33,195 nucleotides of DNA, taken from NCBI GenBank assembly GCA_963642455.1, contig CAVIGM010000010.1, positions 1 to 33,195 on the forward strand, in the 5' to 3' direction. Position numbers and translations under genes: made by a program. Shown here piece by piece: positions 7,790-14,785 of the stretch (within the stretch, counting starts at the first letter, position 1; each line of letters opens with the position of its first letter). The DNA comes from Crickella sp963642455 (GTDB taxonomy: Bacteria > Bacillota > Clostridia > Peptostreptococcales > Anaerovoracaceae). A model generated the notes under the pieces. That model saw only the letters and a program-made list of their open reading frames with translations, was not told the origin of the DNA and did no database searches.

Positions 7790-8016
7790 TTCAATTCTCC
7801 TACTAAGATAGTGTTGTGAGTTGATCTTCCACCCTAACTTCTATGTTAGAATGCCACGAATTTAGAAAAATATCAAGGTCGCAAGATAAATTGCTCCATA
7901 TATAAAGTTCTATTAAATAGCGCGAGGAAACCAGCGAATACTGATTTCCTCGGTTTTTGCATCATTGAATTATCAATTATCAGTCATCTTGACCGCAAGC
8001 TTATTCGATGACGGCC
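7790..8016. other. Intergenic region between the surface protein gene and rsmE
   Basis: This 227-bp gap contains the hairpin listed at 7923-7958 and presumably the rsmE promoter. The best minus-strand match is TTGATA, 17 bp, then CATTCT upstream of rsmE; the -10 box is poor, so I do not list it as a separate promoter. No gene is visible. Confidence 0.4.
7923..7958 (-). terminator. Hairpin terminator candidate downstream of the surface protein gene
   Basis: CGAGGAAATCAG and CTGGTTTCCTCG (minus strand) form a 12-bp stem with the loop TATTCG. On the minus strand the single non-Watson-Crick position is a G-U pair; on the plus strand it would be a C-A mismatch, so the minus RNA folds better. The minus-strand U tract is poor, whereas the plus strand has TTTTT at 7954-7958. 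The same stem and loop recur at the end of guaA (31903-31938). Confidence 0.6.
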
Positions 8017-9999
8017 TTAACTCTTCTTTTTCTTTCTGTCGATTATTACAAAAGTTATAATCGCAGCCGCGCACACGAGTACGAGAACAACCCAGAGCGT
8101 TATGCTGCTGTCGTCGCCTGTCGATGGGCCTGCAGCTGTCTTGCTTGGAGTAACAGGAGTTACCGGAGTCTCGTCTCCTTCTTCAAATCTTGCAACCACA
8201 TTAACGCCGCCGTAAGTTGGCATCTTTATGGAAAACTGATTACCGCTTTGCACTATCTCGCCAGCATCGGCTTCAACTGCCGAAACAACATATCCGCTGT
8301 TCGGTGTTACATTGAGCTTCACGCTCTGTCCTGCATTGCCTGTCTCTGCCGCTGAAAGTGTTCCGTTCTCGCCACTCTCGGTTCTGATGATGTAATTAAA
8401 AGTCTTATTTACATCTTCAGCGCTTGGCTTATTTATTCCTGCCGCAGCGTGAACATATATCGCATTGCCGCTTTTGCTGCTGCCTGCTTGCAGCTTCCAA
8501 AGTGTTACGGATGGTACATCGTCAGTAGTCCATTTCTCTTTTGCTTCACTCGGTGTTCTGAAGACGATTCTGATTCCATCGCCGCTTACACTGCCTGTTG
8601 CCTTGCCGCCTGTTCCACCGCCTATAGCGCCTTTAACAGTAAGACTGCTGGTTTCGTTGCTATTATCCGCTGCCTCGATATATACACCGTGGCCGCCATC
8701 TCCACTTTCTCCCGCGCTGTTTCCCATGCTGCCGCCGTATACATCTCCGCCAACGCTAATTGTTGGGTAATCACTCATCCTAATGCCATAACCAGCACTG
8801 CAGCCGACTGGGCTTGTGCCGGGCATTTGATAGCAGTTGCCACCAAGAACACTTCCAAGCACCTTAACATTCGCATTACCACTTGCAACAATGCCCTCTC
8901 CGCCTTCTGCTTCAGTACCATAGCTTTCGCCGGCTGTAACGTCCTTTGTTACTTCAACCTTTGAGTCATCACTTGCAACAATACCGTCTCCGCCTTCTGC
9001 TCCATCACCGAAACTCTTGCCACCTCTGACATTGCCTGTTACCTTAACATTTGCGGAATTTTCAGCCTTTATGCCGCTGCCACCATTTAGAACTCTTTCA
9101 CCTTTAGCCTCGGCATCAGCGCCATTAACATCGCCTTCTACCTCAACAGTTGAGCTATCTTTTGCATATATTCCGAAGGAAGACTTAGATATTACGGTAC
9201 AACCGCTAACGCTAACCTTGGCGTTGCCCTCGCTTGCGATTGCATAATTCTTTGCGGTAAAACTGTTGCAGCCGGAAGTGCCGCATACCTTAACCGTCGC
9301 ATTATCCTTCGCATTAACAGCATTAGCTAATTGTGCTTCAACCGACTTCACCTCTACACTTGAATATCCAGATGCCGATATGCCGTTATCTGTTACTTTG
9401 ACAGCGCCGTTAATAACAACCGATGAGCCGCTCTGTGTTGCGTTGCCACCGATTGCTGCCACACCGAATCTGCTTGTATCAGCAGTTGGGTTCTCGCCAG
9501 CTGGTCTGTTGTCGATTATACTGCCGTTAATAGTTACCTTTGCCTGATCCTGGGTCCAAAGAACATACGTCTGATTGGCCCCCCCAATTATGTTGGCATT
9601 GACGGTAACGTTAGCCTTATCGCCAACCCATAATGCCTGATCTACACTTGTAGCCGAAGCATTGATATATACATTATCTATAACAACAGTACCGTCTCCT
9701 GTTATCTTAATTGGAGCAGTGAAGCTGTATGAATCTGAAGTAGCACCCTTGATAGTATATGTAATGCCAGCTTGGGTGTTAAGCGTTACAACAGAATCTG
9801 CTGACATACTATCGCCCGAAAGATTTATTATTACTGCGGTGACACCCTCTTCCAACGGATCAGTAAACACCTTAGCAAGATTTGTGGCATTATCCACGGT
9901 CACTGTCACAGTCTTTTGTTCCGCTGTAATCACGCCTGGCGCACAAGCCATCATGACAAGCAGCATCATCAGAACCGCAATTGCTCTTTTCGTTCTCAT
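8017..9999 (-). CDS. Predicted beta-helix surface protein with C-terminal cell-wall sorting tail
   Basis: This 660-residue protein was not matched to a named family, but its architecture is clear. Residues 1-26 are a signal peptide (basic start, hydrophobic core, cut near TAEQ). Residues about 70-500 are a series of short Val/Asn/Gly-rich rungs such as AKVTINGSII, STVEVEGDVNG, SANVKVTGNVRGG and SKVEVTKDVTAG, the pattern of a right-handed parallel beta-helix. Residues about 530-605 resemble a divergent InlB B-repeat/flagellin-like bacterial repeat. The tail has a Pro/Thr linker, GPSTGDD (624-630), a membrane segment (633-653) and RKKKKS, i.e. a sortase-type signal with a variant of LPXTG. The ATG at 9999 follows AGGGGG. 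Adhesin or glycan-binding roles are possible but unproved. The gene stands alone under its own promoter. Confidence 0.8.
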   Translation of the reverse strand: MRTKRAIAVLMMLLVMMACAPGVITAEQKTVTVTVDNATNLAKVFTDPLEEGVTAVIINLSGDSMSADSVVTLNTQAGITYTIKGATSDSYSFTAPIKITGDGTVVIDNVYINASATSVDQALWVGDKANVTVNANIIGGANQTYVLWTQDQAKVTINGSIIDNRPAGENPTADTSRFGVAAIGGNATQSGSSVVINGAVKVTDNGISASGYSSVEVKSVEAQLANAVNAKDNATVKVCGTSGCNSFTAKNYAIASEGNAKVSVSGCTVISKSSFGIYAKDSSTVEVEGDVNGADAEAKGERVLNGGSGIKAENSANVKVTGNVRGGKSFGDGAEGGDGIVASDDSKVEVTKDVTAGESYGTEAEGGEGIVASGNANVKVLGSVLGGNCYQMPGTSPVGCSAGYGIRMSDYPTISVGGDVYGGSMGNSAGESGDGGHGVYIEAADNSNETSSLTVKGAIGGGTGGKATGSVSGDGIRIVFRTPSEAKEKWTTDDVPSVTLWKLQAGSSKSGNAIYVHAAAGINKPSAEDVNKTFNYIIRTESGENGTLSAAETGNAGQSVKLNVTPNSGYVVSAVEADAGEIVQSGNQFSIKMPTYGGVNVVARFEEGDETPVTPVTPSKTAAGPSTGDDSSITLWVVLVLVCAAAIITFVIIDRKKKKS

Positions 10000-10055
10000 T
10001 TGATTAAGCCCCCTTTATTTAGTCCGCTTGGCACAAGCATCTCATGTCAAGCTCT

Positions 10056-10094
10056 ATTATAGATGTAGTTGATGTAGTTGTAGATACAACTACA
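10056..10094 (-). promoter_or_regulatory. Promoter of the surface protein gene, overlaid by a 22-bp perfect palindrome
   Basis: On the minus strand TCTACA (10079-10084) and a perfect TATAAT (10056-10061) are 17 bp apart, placing the start near 10048 and leaving a leader of about 48 nt. The -35 box lies at the centre of a perfect palindrome at 10073-10094 with 10-bp arms TGTAGTTGTA and TACAACTACA. A further copy of the half-site GATGTAGTTG runs through the spacer (10062-10071). This is the layout of a repressor-controlled promoter; the regulator is not in the window. Confidence 0.7.
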
Positions 10095-10317
10095 CACTCA
10101 TTCTATCGAATTCACGCTCGCTGGTCAACCGCTAAATAGCTCTCGCTATGTCAGCCGAAAAAGGTATTCGAAGAGATGGCGAGTCCCTAAGAATTTTCGT
10201 CACATACAAAAATCCGTTCGTTTTTGAAATAAAACGGCTCTGTCGGCGATTCTCAGATGCATCCGAATAATTATTCCGTTCGTTTTTGGAAATAATCGGC
10301 TCTGTCGGCGCCTCCAC
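10095..10317. repeat. Gene-free gap with two 36-bp direct repeats, 62-bp period
   Basis: Between the surface-gene promoter and the ATPase terminator there is no convincing gene. Two 36-bp copies lie at 10213-10248 and 10275-10310. Both begin TCCGTTCGTTTTTG and end CGGCTCTGTCGGCG, with the eight central bases shifted by one. Copy one can form CCGTT...AACGG. The short minus-strand reading frames here are low-complexity products of the repeat and are not called as genes. Confidence 0.7.
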
Positions 10318-10356
10318 AAAAAACCAATCCCCCGGCTCGCACGAGCCGAGGGATTG
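10318..10356 (-). terminator. Terminator of the V/A-ATPase operon
   Basis: On the minus strand CAATCCCTCGGCTC pairs with GAGCCGGGGGATTG (14 bp, one G-U pair, loop GTGC), followed by GTTTTTT. It begins 39 bp after the stop of the K subunit gene. This is a strong rho-independent terminator. Confidence 0.92.
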
Positions 10357-10394
10357 ACCGCTATTTCTTCCAATTGTAACCTTGCTCTGTCCAA

Positions 10395-10823
10395 TTATTT
10401 GCCAAGGAGGAGCAAGCAGAATACGAGTGTAAAGAGGGCAACCGTTTCGATGATACCGATAACAATGAAGTAGTTAGCTGTACCTTTGCCTGTTGCGCCG
10501 AGTGCGTCTGATGCACCTGCTGCGCACTTGCCCTGGAAGAGAGCTGAGCAGCCGATTGCAAGGCCGCCGAAGAGGCCAACGCCGAGTGCCATAGCAGGAT
10601 CGCAGTTAGAGCTGCTGATGAAGTTCATCAGGAGGAAGCCGTAAATTGTCTGTGTAAGAGGCGCTCCTGAGAAAGCGATCATGATGAATGGAGCTGGTTT
10701 GCCGCTTGCATAGCACTTTTTCCATGCTCCTACTGAAGCCATACTTGCATAACCTGCACCAAATGCTGAACCTGTTGCAGACAGGCCAAGGGCTGCTGCC
10801 ATACCGAGAAATGCGATGTTCAT
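10395..10823 (-). CDS. ntpK: V/A-type ATPase subunit K (membrane rotor ring, proteolipid)
   Basis: This is the rotor-ring subunit of the membrane sector. I start it at ATG 10823 (142 residues), which has AGGAG eight bases upstream; an upstream in-frame ATG at 10862 lacks a good site. It has four hydrophobic helices, the double-hairpin form of V-type ring subunits. The ion-carrying glutamate is Glu126 in GIIETVALF. Thr57, Gln58, Tyr61 and Gln97 fall in LTQTIYG and FQGK contexts matching the sodium-binding residues known from the Enterococcus hirae ring, so Na+ rather than H+ coupling is likely. It is the last gene of the operon and is separated from subunit I by an unusually long, GC-rich gap. 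Confidence 0.93.
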   Translation of the reverse strand: MNIAFLGMAAALGLSATGSAFGAGYASMASVGAWKKCYASGKPAPFIMIAFSGAPLTQTIYGFLLMNFISSSNCDPAMALGVGLFGGLAIGCSALFQGKCAAGASDALGATGKGTANYFIVIGIIETVALFTLVFCLLLLGK

Positions 10824-10862
10824 TTTAATTCTCCTTTTCTTATAAAATTCAATTCTTTGCAA

Positions 10863-10976
10863 AAAGTTTCTTCTTATATTGTTTCGTTATTTATTATAAG
10901 TTAATTAATTGTGTTCGCGTGCGGCGTGCGGCGCTTCGCTGTGAATCGCGCGGCGCGTGTCGCTCGCGCCTTGCAT
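10863..10976 (-). other. GC-rich structured spacer followed by AT-rich leader, between subunits I and K
   Basis: Other gaps in this operon are 4 overlapping to about 70 bp, but here 153 bp separate the I stop from the K start. The half next to I is GC-rich with a hairpin GGCGCG (10952-10957) / CGCGCC (10965-10970) and tandem GTGCGGC units (around 10918-10931). The half next to K is AT-rich. There is a TATAAT (around 10896-10901 on the minus strand) but no good -35. The layout fits RNA processing or stabilisation that raises K expression, since the ring needs many copies; this is inference. Confidence 0.45.
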
Positions 10977-12845
10977 TTATTCGCTTGCGGTCGCGCTTGG
11001 GACGCCTTGCGTTTCGGCGAATGGCTCGTATGCGATTCCGGTCCACTCGAGACCAACCTGGCCTGAGAACTCAAGTACGTTGAGTCGAACTCCGTGTACT
11101 ACTACCGAGAGGAAGCACATTACGATATTAAGCGCGTGGCCGATGAGAACTACCACGACTGCCACAACGACGAGCGGTCCAGTCATGTCGGCCGCAATTC
11201 CGTTGAAGCTCTGCGAGATAGCCAAGCCAGCCATTCCAACGGCGAACAGACGAATGTAGCTCATTACGTTACCGAAGCAGCTGATTGTGTCAAGGAATAC
11301 CGTAAATGCATTTGCCAGTCCAGCCTTGATGCCTTTGCCGATTGGAAGGCCAGGCTCCATAGCTCCGAAGAGCAGTACCATTGCAAAAGCTATACCGATT
11401 GCCACAAATACAGGAACGATAGGAACGTTCTCTCCGATTACCAGATAGAGCGACAGCAGATACATAGCGATTACAGCTATCATCCAGCCGAGGTCCGCAA
11501 GCCAGCTCAGATTCTTCTCGGCAATCTTCTTCTTGATTGCGATAAGGCTTCCGAGGGCCATTTGGATTGCTCCAATCGAGAACGAGAACTTCATTATCAT
11601 GTTCTGCTGCTCGGTTGCCGTTACTCCGAAGTATTCAGGATAGTTCGCGAAGCTTGGAATTACCATAGCCTTGAGGAAAGGCACTTTCATTGCGCTCTCC
11701 ATTCCGAACCAAGTTCCCGTAACGGCACCCCATATTATCGTCGCTATTGATAGTACAAATAGCAAATATGTGGCCGTGTTCTGCTTCTTGGTCTTTGCTA
11801 CGAAGGCAATTGTTGCTACGAGTATCAGTATGCCGTAGCCGCCATCACCGACGATCATCGCAAAGAACAGCGTGAAGAACAGGAAGAACCACAGCGAAAT
11901 ATCGGTCTCTCTGTAGCCTGGCAGAATTCCGAGAATATCGAATACCGGCTTGATAAGTCCGGAGACTTTGCCGAATTTGAGCTTAGTCGGAATCTTGTCA
12001 TCATCTTCTTCAACATCATCAATCGCCCAAGCCCAAGCATTCTTAGAAGCGGCCGCCTTGAAATTATCAAGGTCCTCTTCAGGAATATAGCCTGTCAGCC
12101 ACACGAAATTCTCGTCATTGTCGGCTGTATGGCTTGCGGATGAATATGTCTCCACATCCTTAGCTCTTAGCATTTCCGCATTGAAGCTCTCAAGATACAG
12201 TGCCGAATCCCTTAGAGACTCCTTGCAATCTGCAATCTGCTTCTCATTAGCTTCAATCTCTGCTTCAAGCTGTCCAACTCCCTTCTCAGGAAGTGTAAAT
12301 TCTGTTGCCGTGATCTCCGAAGGAAGTGTGCCTATTACAGCCACCGTCGCCTGTTTCTCAACAGACGCAAGCTTGATTGCCTTGATATTCTCGTCTTCCA
12401 TAACAAGCTTGTATTCGTTCTTGCCGAGACGATAGAAATGCAAATCATAGCCTTGCTCCTTCAGAGCCTTGAGCTCTTCGGGTATAAAATCTCCCCAAGG
12501 GCTGATTCGGTCGATTTCCGCTCTGTTGGCAGAATTCCTCTGAGTGAGGCTTGTTATCTGCTCGAGCGCTCCCGTCGTATCCTCATACAGCTTGGTGAAA
12601 TCCTCACCTCTCAGGACAGGCTTAGCAGGCTGCCCCTTAAGAGCCTTCTTCTCCTTCTTGCCTGGCGTGTATTCGGAAAGCGCCGAAACCGTCTTAGCAA
12701 GAGATTGGCAATAGTCCGAAACCTCACGGCTCGCGCCCTTTTTCTCTGCTAAATGCATGATGCCAAGAGCCTTTAGTCCGTCGAGCATCTCTTCTTTCTG
12801 TGAAAGCGATGAAACGACGTAGACATTCTTCATTTTTTCTATCAT
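10977..12845 (-). CDS. ntpI: V/A-type ATPase subunit I (a-subunit, stator ion channel)
   Basis: This 622-residue protein is the stator membrane subunit that forms the ion path against the K ring. Residues 1 to about 330 are a cytoplasmic arm with predicted coiled coil; from about residue 335 on there are seven or more membrane segments. MSYIRLFAVGMAGLAISQ near residue 530 contains the conserved arginine expected next to the ring, and GHALNIVMCFLSVVVHGVRL near 570 is another family hallmark. The ATG at 12845 overlaps the stop of subunit D in an ATGA arrangement, so translation is coupled. Length is close to the spirochaete and chlamydial type. Confidence 0.95.
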   Translation of the reverse strand: MIEKMKNVYVVSSLSQKEEMLDGLKALGIMHLAEKKGASREVSDYCQSLAKTVSALSEYTPGKKEKKALKGQPAKPVLRGEDFTKLYEDTTGALEQITSLTQRNSANRAEIDRISPWGDFIPEELKALKEQGYDLHFYRLGKNEYKLVMEDENIKAIKLASVEKQATVAVIGTLPSEITATEFTLPEKGVGQLEAEIEANEKQIADCKESLRDSALYLESFNAEMLRAKDVETYSSASHTADNDENFVWLTGYIPEEDLDNFKAAASKNAWAWAIDDVEEDDDKIPTKLKFGKVSGLIKPVFDILGILPGYRETDISLWFFLFFTLFFAMIVGDGGYGILILVATIAFVAKTKKQNTATYLLFVLSIATIIWGAVTGTWFGMESAMKVPFLKAMVIPSFANYPEYFGVTATEQQNMIMKFSFSIGAIQMALGSLIAIKKKIAEKNLSWLADLGWMIAVIAMYLLSLYLVIGENVPIVPVFVAIGIAFAMVLLFGAMEPGLPIGKGIKAGLANAFTVFLDTISCFGNVMSYIRLFAVGMAGLAISQSFNGIAADMTGPLVVVAVVVVLIGHALNIVMCFLSVVVHGVRLNVLEFSGQVGLEWTGIAYEPFAETQGVPSATASE

Positions 12846-13456
12846 TTTGTCGCCTCCACTAATTTCTTCTTTGAAATCTTTCCGCGAACAACCGCAGCTG
12901 TCTGCTGGTCTCCGAGATATACTCCGATTACTCGGATATTCTCCTTGGCCTCTGGAATCTTAACTTTTTCGAAAAGATTAACTCTCTGCGAGGTCGAGCG
13001 AAGCTCTCTTTCGAGGAGTGTCACCTTCTTGCGAATTACAGAAACCAGTGCGTCAAGTCTTGCAATCTCGCGGAGCTTGATAAGTGCAGTATCAACCCAG
13101 AGCGGGTAGTCATCAACATCATAAGAAATATCTTTGAAAGTCAGTTCCTCAAAGGCAGGAACGTTAACGCCGGCGATATTCTCAAGCTTGCAAATGACTG
13201 TGTCCGGTTGAATCAGGTTCTCGATACGCTTATCCTCATCGAAGATTGTGTTTTCTGCAAAAACTGCAATCCAGTCGTCAAGGTCGCCTATCATACGAAC
13301 GCGTTCAGCTTCCCGCTGCTCCAGCTCAGCTTGCGCTGCCATAATCACCTGCTGTAGCTGCTGTTTCTTCAGCTGCAGGGTTGGCAGATAGCGCTGATAC
13401 TGTTTCAGGCGGTCCTTCTGCACCTTCTGTTCATTTTTCGTAAGTTTGATAGCCAC
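12842..13456 (-). CDS. ntpD: V/A-type ATPase subunit D (central shaft)
   Basis: This 204-residue protein is the central rotor shaft that connects the A/B hexamer to the ring. It is helical and coiled-coil-like at both ends: MAIKLTKNEQKVQKDRLKQY at the start and LVSVIRKKVTLLERELRSTSQRVNLFEKV at about 138-166, the pattern of the family. The start is a GTG at 13456, supported by AGGAG six bases upstream. It lies 12 bp after subunit B and overlaps subunit I by 4 bp. No separate F subunit gene is present in this operon, which is normal for operons of the DUF2764 type. Confidence 0.93.
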   Translation of the reverse strand: MAIKLTKNEQKVQKDRLKQYQRYLPTLQLKKQQLQQVIMAAQAELEQREAERVRMIGDLDDWIAVFAENTIFDEDKRIENLIQPDTVICKLENIAGVNVPAFEELTFKDISYDVDDYPLWVDTALIKLREIARLDALVSVIRKKVTLLERELRSTSQRVNLFEKVKIPEAKENIRVIGVYLGDQQTAAVVRGKISKKKLVEATK

Positions 13457-13468
13457 TGTTTGCTCCTT

Positions 13469-14773
13469 TTATGCAAGTTTTGCCAGCGCTTCCTTATCAG
13501 GCCATCTGTCCTTAATCAGACTTGTCTTGAGACCTGTCTCGTTAGGCTCAAAGCACTCTGCCAGAATAGCCCAACCGAGGTCGAGCGCCTCTTCAAGAGG
13601 AATATTTACACTAAGATCCATGAGCTTAGCTTCGAAAAGCTCTCCGAATTTGAGCAGCTTGTCGTCCCACTCTGTCATCATGAATCCCATTGATTTCTTC
13701 TCAAGACTTTCTTTGTACTGAGCATAGAGTCTGATCATACCGTCCATGATTGCACGGTGGTCGTCTCTTGTCTTGCCATTAACGTTCTGCTTAAGTCTCG
13801 AGAGTGAACCAAATGGCTCAATATGTCCGTTTTTCAAATAATACTGTCCCTCGGTGATATATCCTGTGTTGTCAGGAACCGGATGAGTTACGTCGTCGCC
13901 CGGCATTGTTGTTACACCAAGGATAGTAATGGAACCTGCACCTTCGATATCTACAGCCTTCTCATAACGCGAAGCGAGTGAGCTGTAGAGGTCTCCAGGA
14001 TAACCACGGTTGGATGGTACCTGTTCCATAGTGATTGCCATTTCCTTCTGAGCATCGGCGAAGTTGGTCATGTCTGTAAGTAAAACAAGAACCTTCTTGC
14101 CCTCAAGTGCGAACTGCTCTGCAACTGCAAGAGACATGTCCGGTACGAGAGTGCACTCTACGATAGGGTCCGACGCCGTATGAATGAACATTACCGTGTG
14201 GCTCATTGCGCCGCCCTTCTCAAGGGTATCACGGAATGAAAGATAATCGTCGTATTTGAGGCCCATTCCTCCGAGTACGATTACGTCTACCTCAGCCTGA
14301 AGAGCGATACGCGAAAGAAGCTCGTTGTAAGGCTCGCCTGAGATTGAGAAAATAGGCAACTTCTGGCTCTCAACCAGAGTGTTGAATACGTCAATCATCG
14401 GAATACCTGTTCTAATCATATTCTTAGGAAGAATACGCTTAGCAGGGTTGAATGAAGGTCCGCCGATAGGAATCATGTTCTCTGTGAGAGCAGGTCCGTT
14501 ATCTCTTGGAACTCCGGCACCGTCGAAAATTCTTCCGAGAAGATTCTCCGAGAAGGATACCATCATAGGTCTTCCGAGGAATCTAACCTCGTCCTTAGTT
14601 CCAACGCCCTGTGCTCCCGCGAAAACCTGAAGCGATACGACGTCCTTATCTAATTTAATTACTGTTGCGTAACTGTCACCAACAAGAGCAAGATCTCCGT
14701 TTCTAACGCCTTCTGCTCTTACTGTAACTACGTTACCGACAATAGATTCAATCTTTGTATATACTTTTTGCAT
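13469..14773 (-). CDS. ntpB: V/A-type ATPase subunit B (non-catalytic)
   Basis: This 434-residue protein is the regulatory, non-catalytic hexamer subunit. Family signatures include GRIFDGAGVPRD (about 80-91), MIRTGIPMIDVFNTLVESQKLPIFS (about 118-142), and PSNRGYPGDLYSSLASRYEKA (about 255-275). The position of a P-loop is occupied by SGEPYNELLSRIA, which lacks the GKT lysine, as expected for B. The ATG at 14773 has AGGAGG eight bases upstream. It sits 12 bp after subunit A. Confidence 0.97.
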   Translation of the reverse strand: MQKVYTKIESIVGNVVTVRAEGVRNGDLALVGDSYATVIKLDKDVVSLQVFAGAQGVGTKDEVRFLGRPMMVSFSENLLGRIFDGAGVPRDNGPALTENMIPIGGPSFNPAKRILPKNMIRTGIPMIDVFNTLVESQKLPIFSISGEPYNELLSRIALQAEVDVIVLGGMGLKYDDYLSFRDTLEKGGAMSHTVMFIHTASDPIVECTLVPDMSLAVAEQFALEGKKVLVLLTDMTNFADAQKEMAITMEQVPSNRGYPGDLYSSLASRYEKAVDIEGAGSITILGVTTMPGDDVTHPVPDNTGYITEGQYYLKNGHIEPFGSLSRLKQNVNGKTRDDHRAIMDGMIRLYAQYKESLEKKSMGFMMTEWDDKLLKFGELFEAKLMDLSVNIPLEEALDLGWAILAECFEPNETGLKTSLIKDRWPDKEALAKLA

Positions 14774-14785
14774 CTTACTGTCCTC

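Noticed and set aside
6968..7819. Long plus-strand open frame (283 codons) opposite rsmE
   Set aside because: It is the mirror frame of a clearly conserved gene; the product is Arg/Leu-rich without recognisable motifs and has no ribosome site.
7790..7860. Promoter for rsmE (TTGATA, 17 bp, CATTCT)
   Set aside because: The -10 box matches at only three positions; not strong enough to list.
10132..10394. Two short minus-strand frames with repeated RRQSR..KTNG peptides
   Set aside because: The peptide similarity is only the translation of the 62-bp-period DNA repeat; no ribosome site, and one frame runs through the ATPase terminator.
13469..14773. Subunit B as a damaged catalytic ATPase because it lacks a P-loop
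   Set aside because: Absence of the P-loop lysine is normal for V/A-type B subunits.
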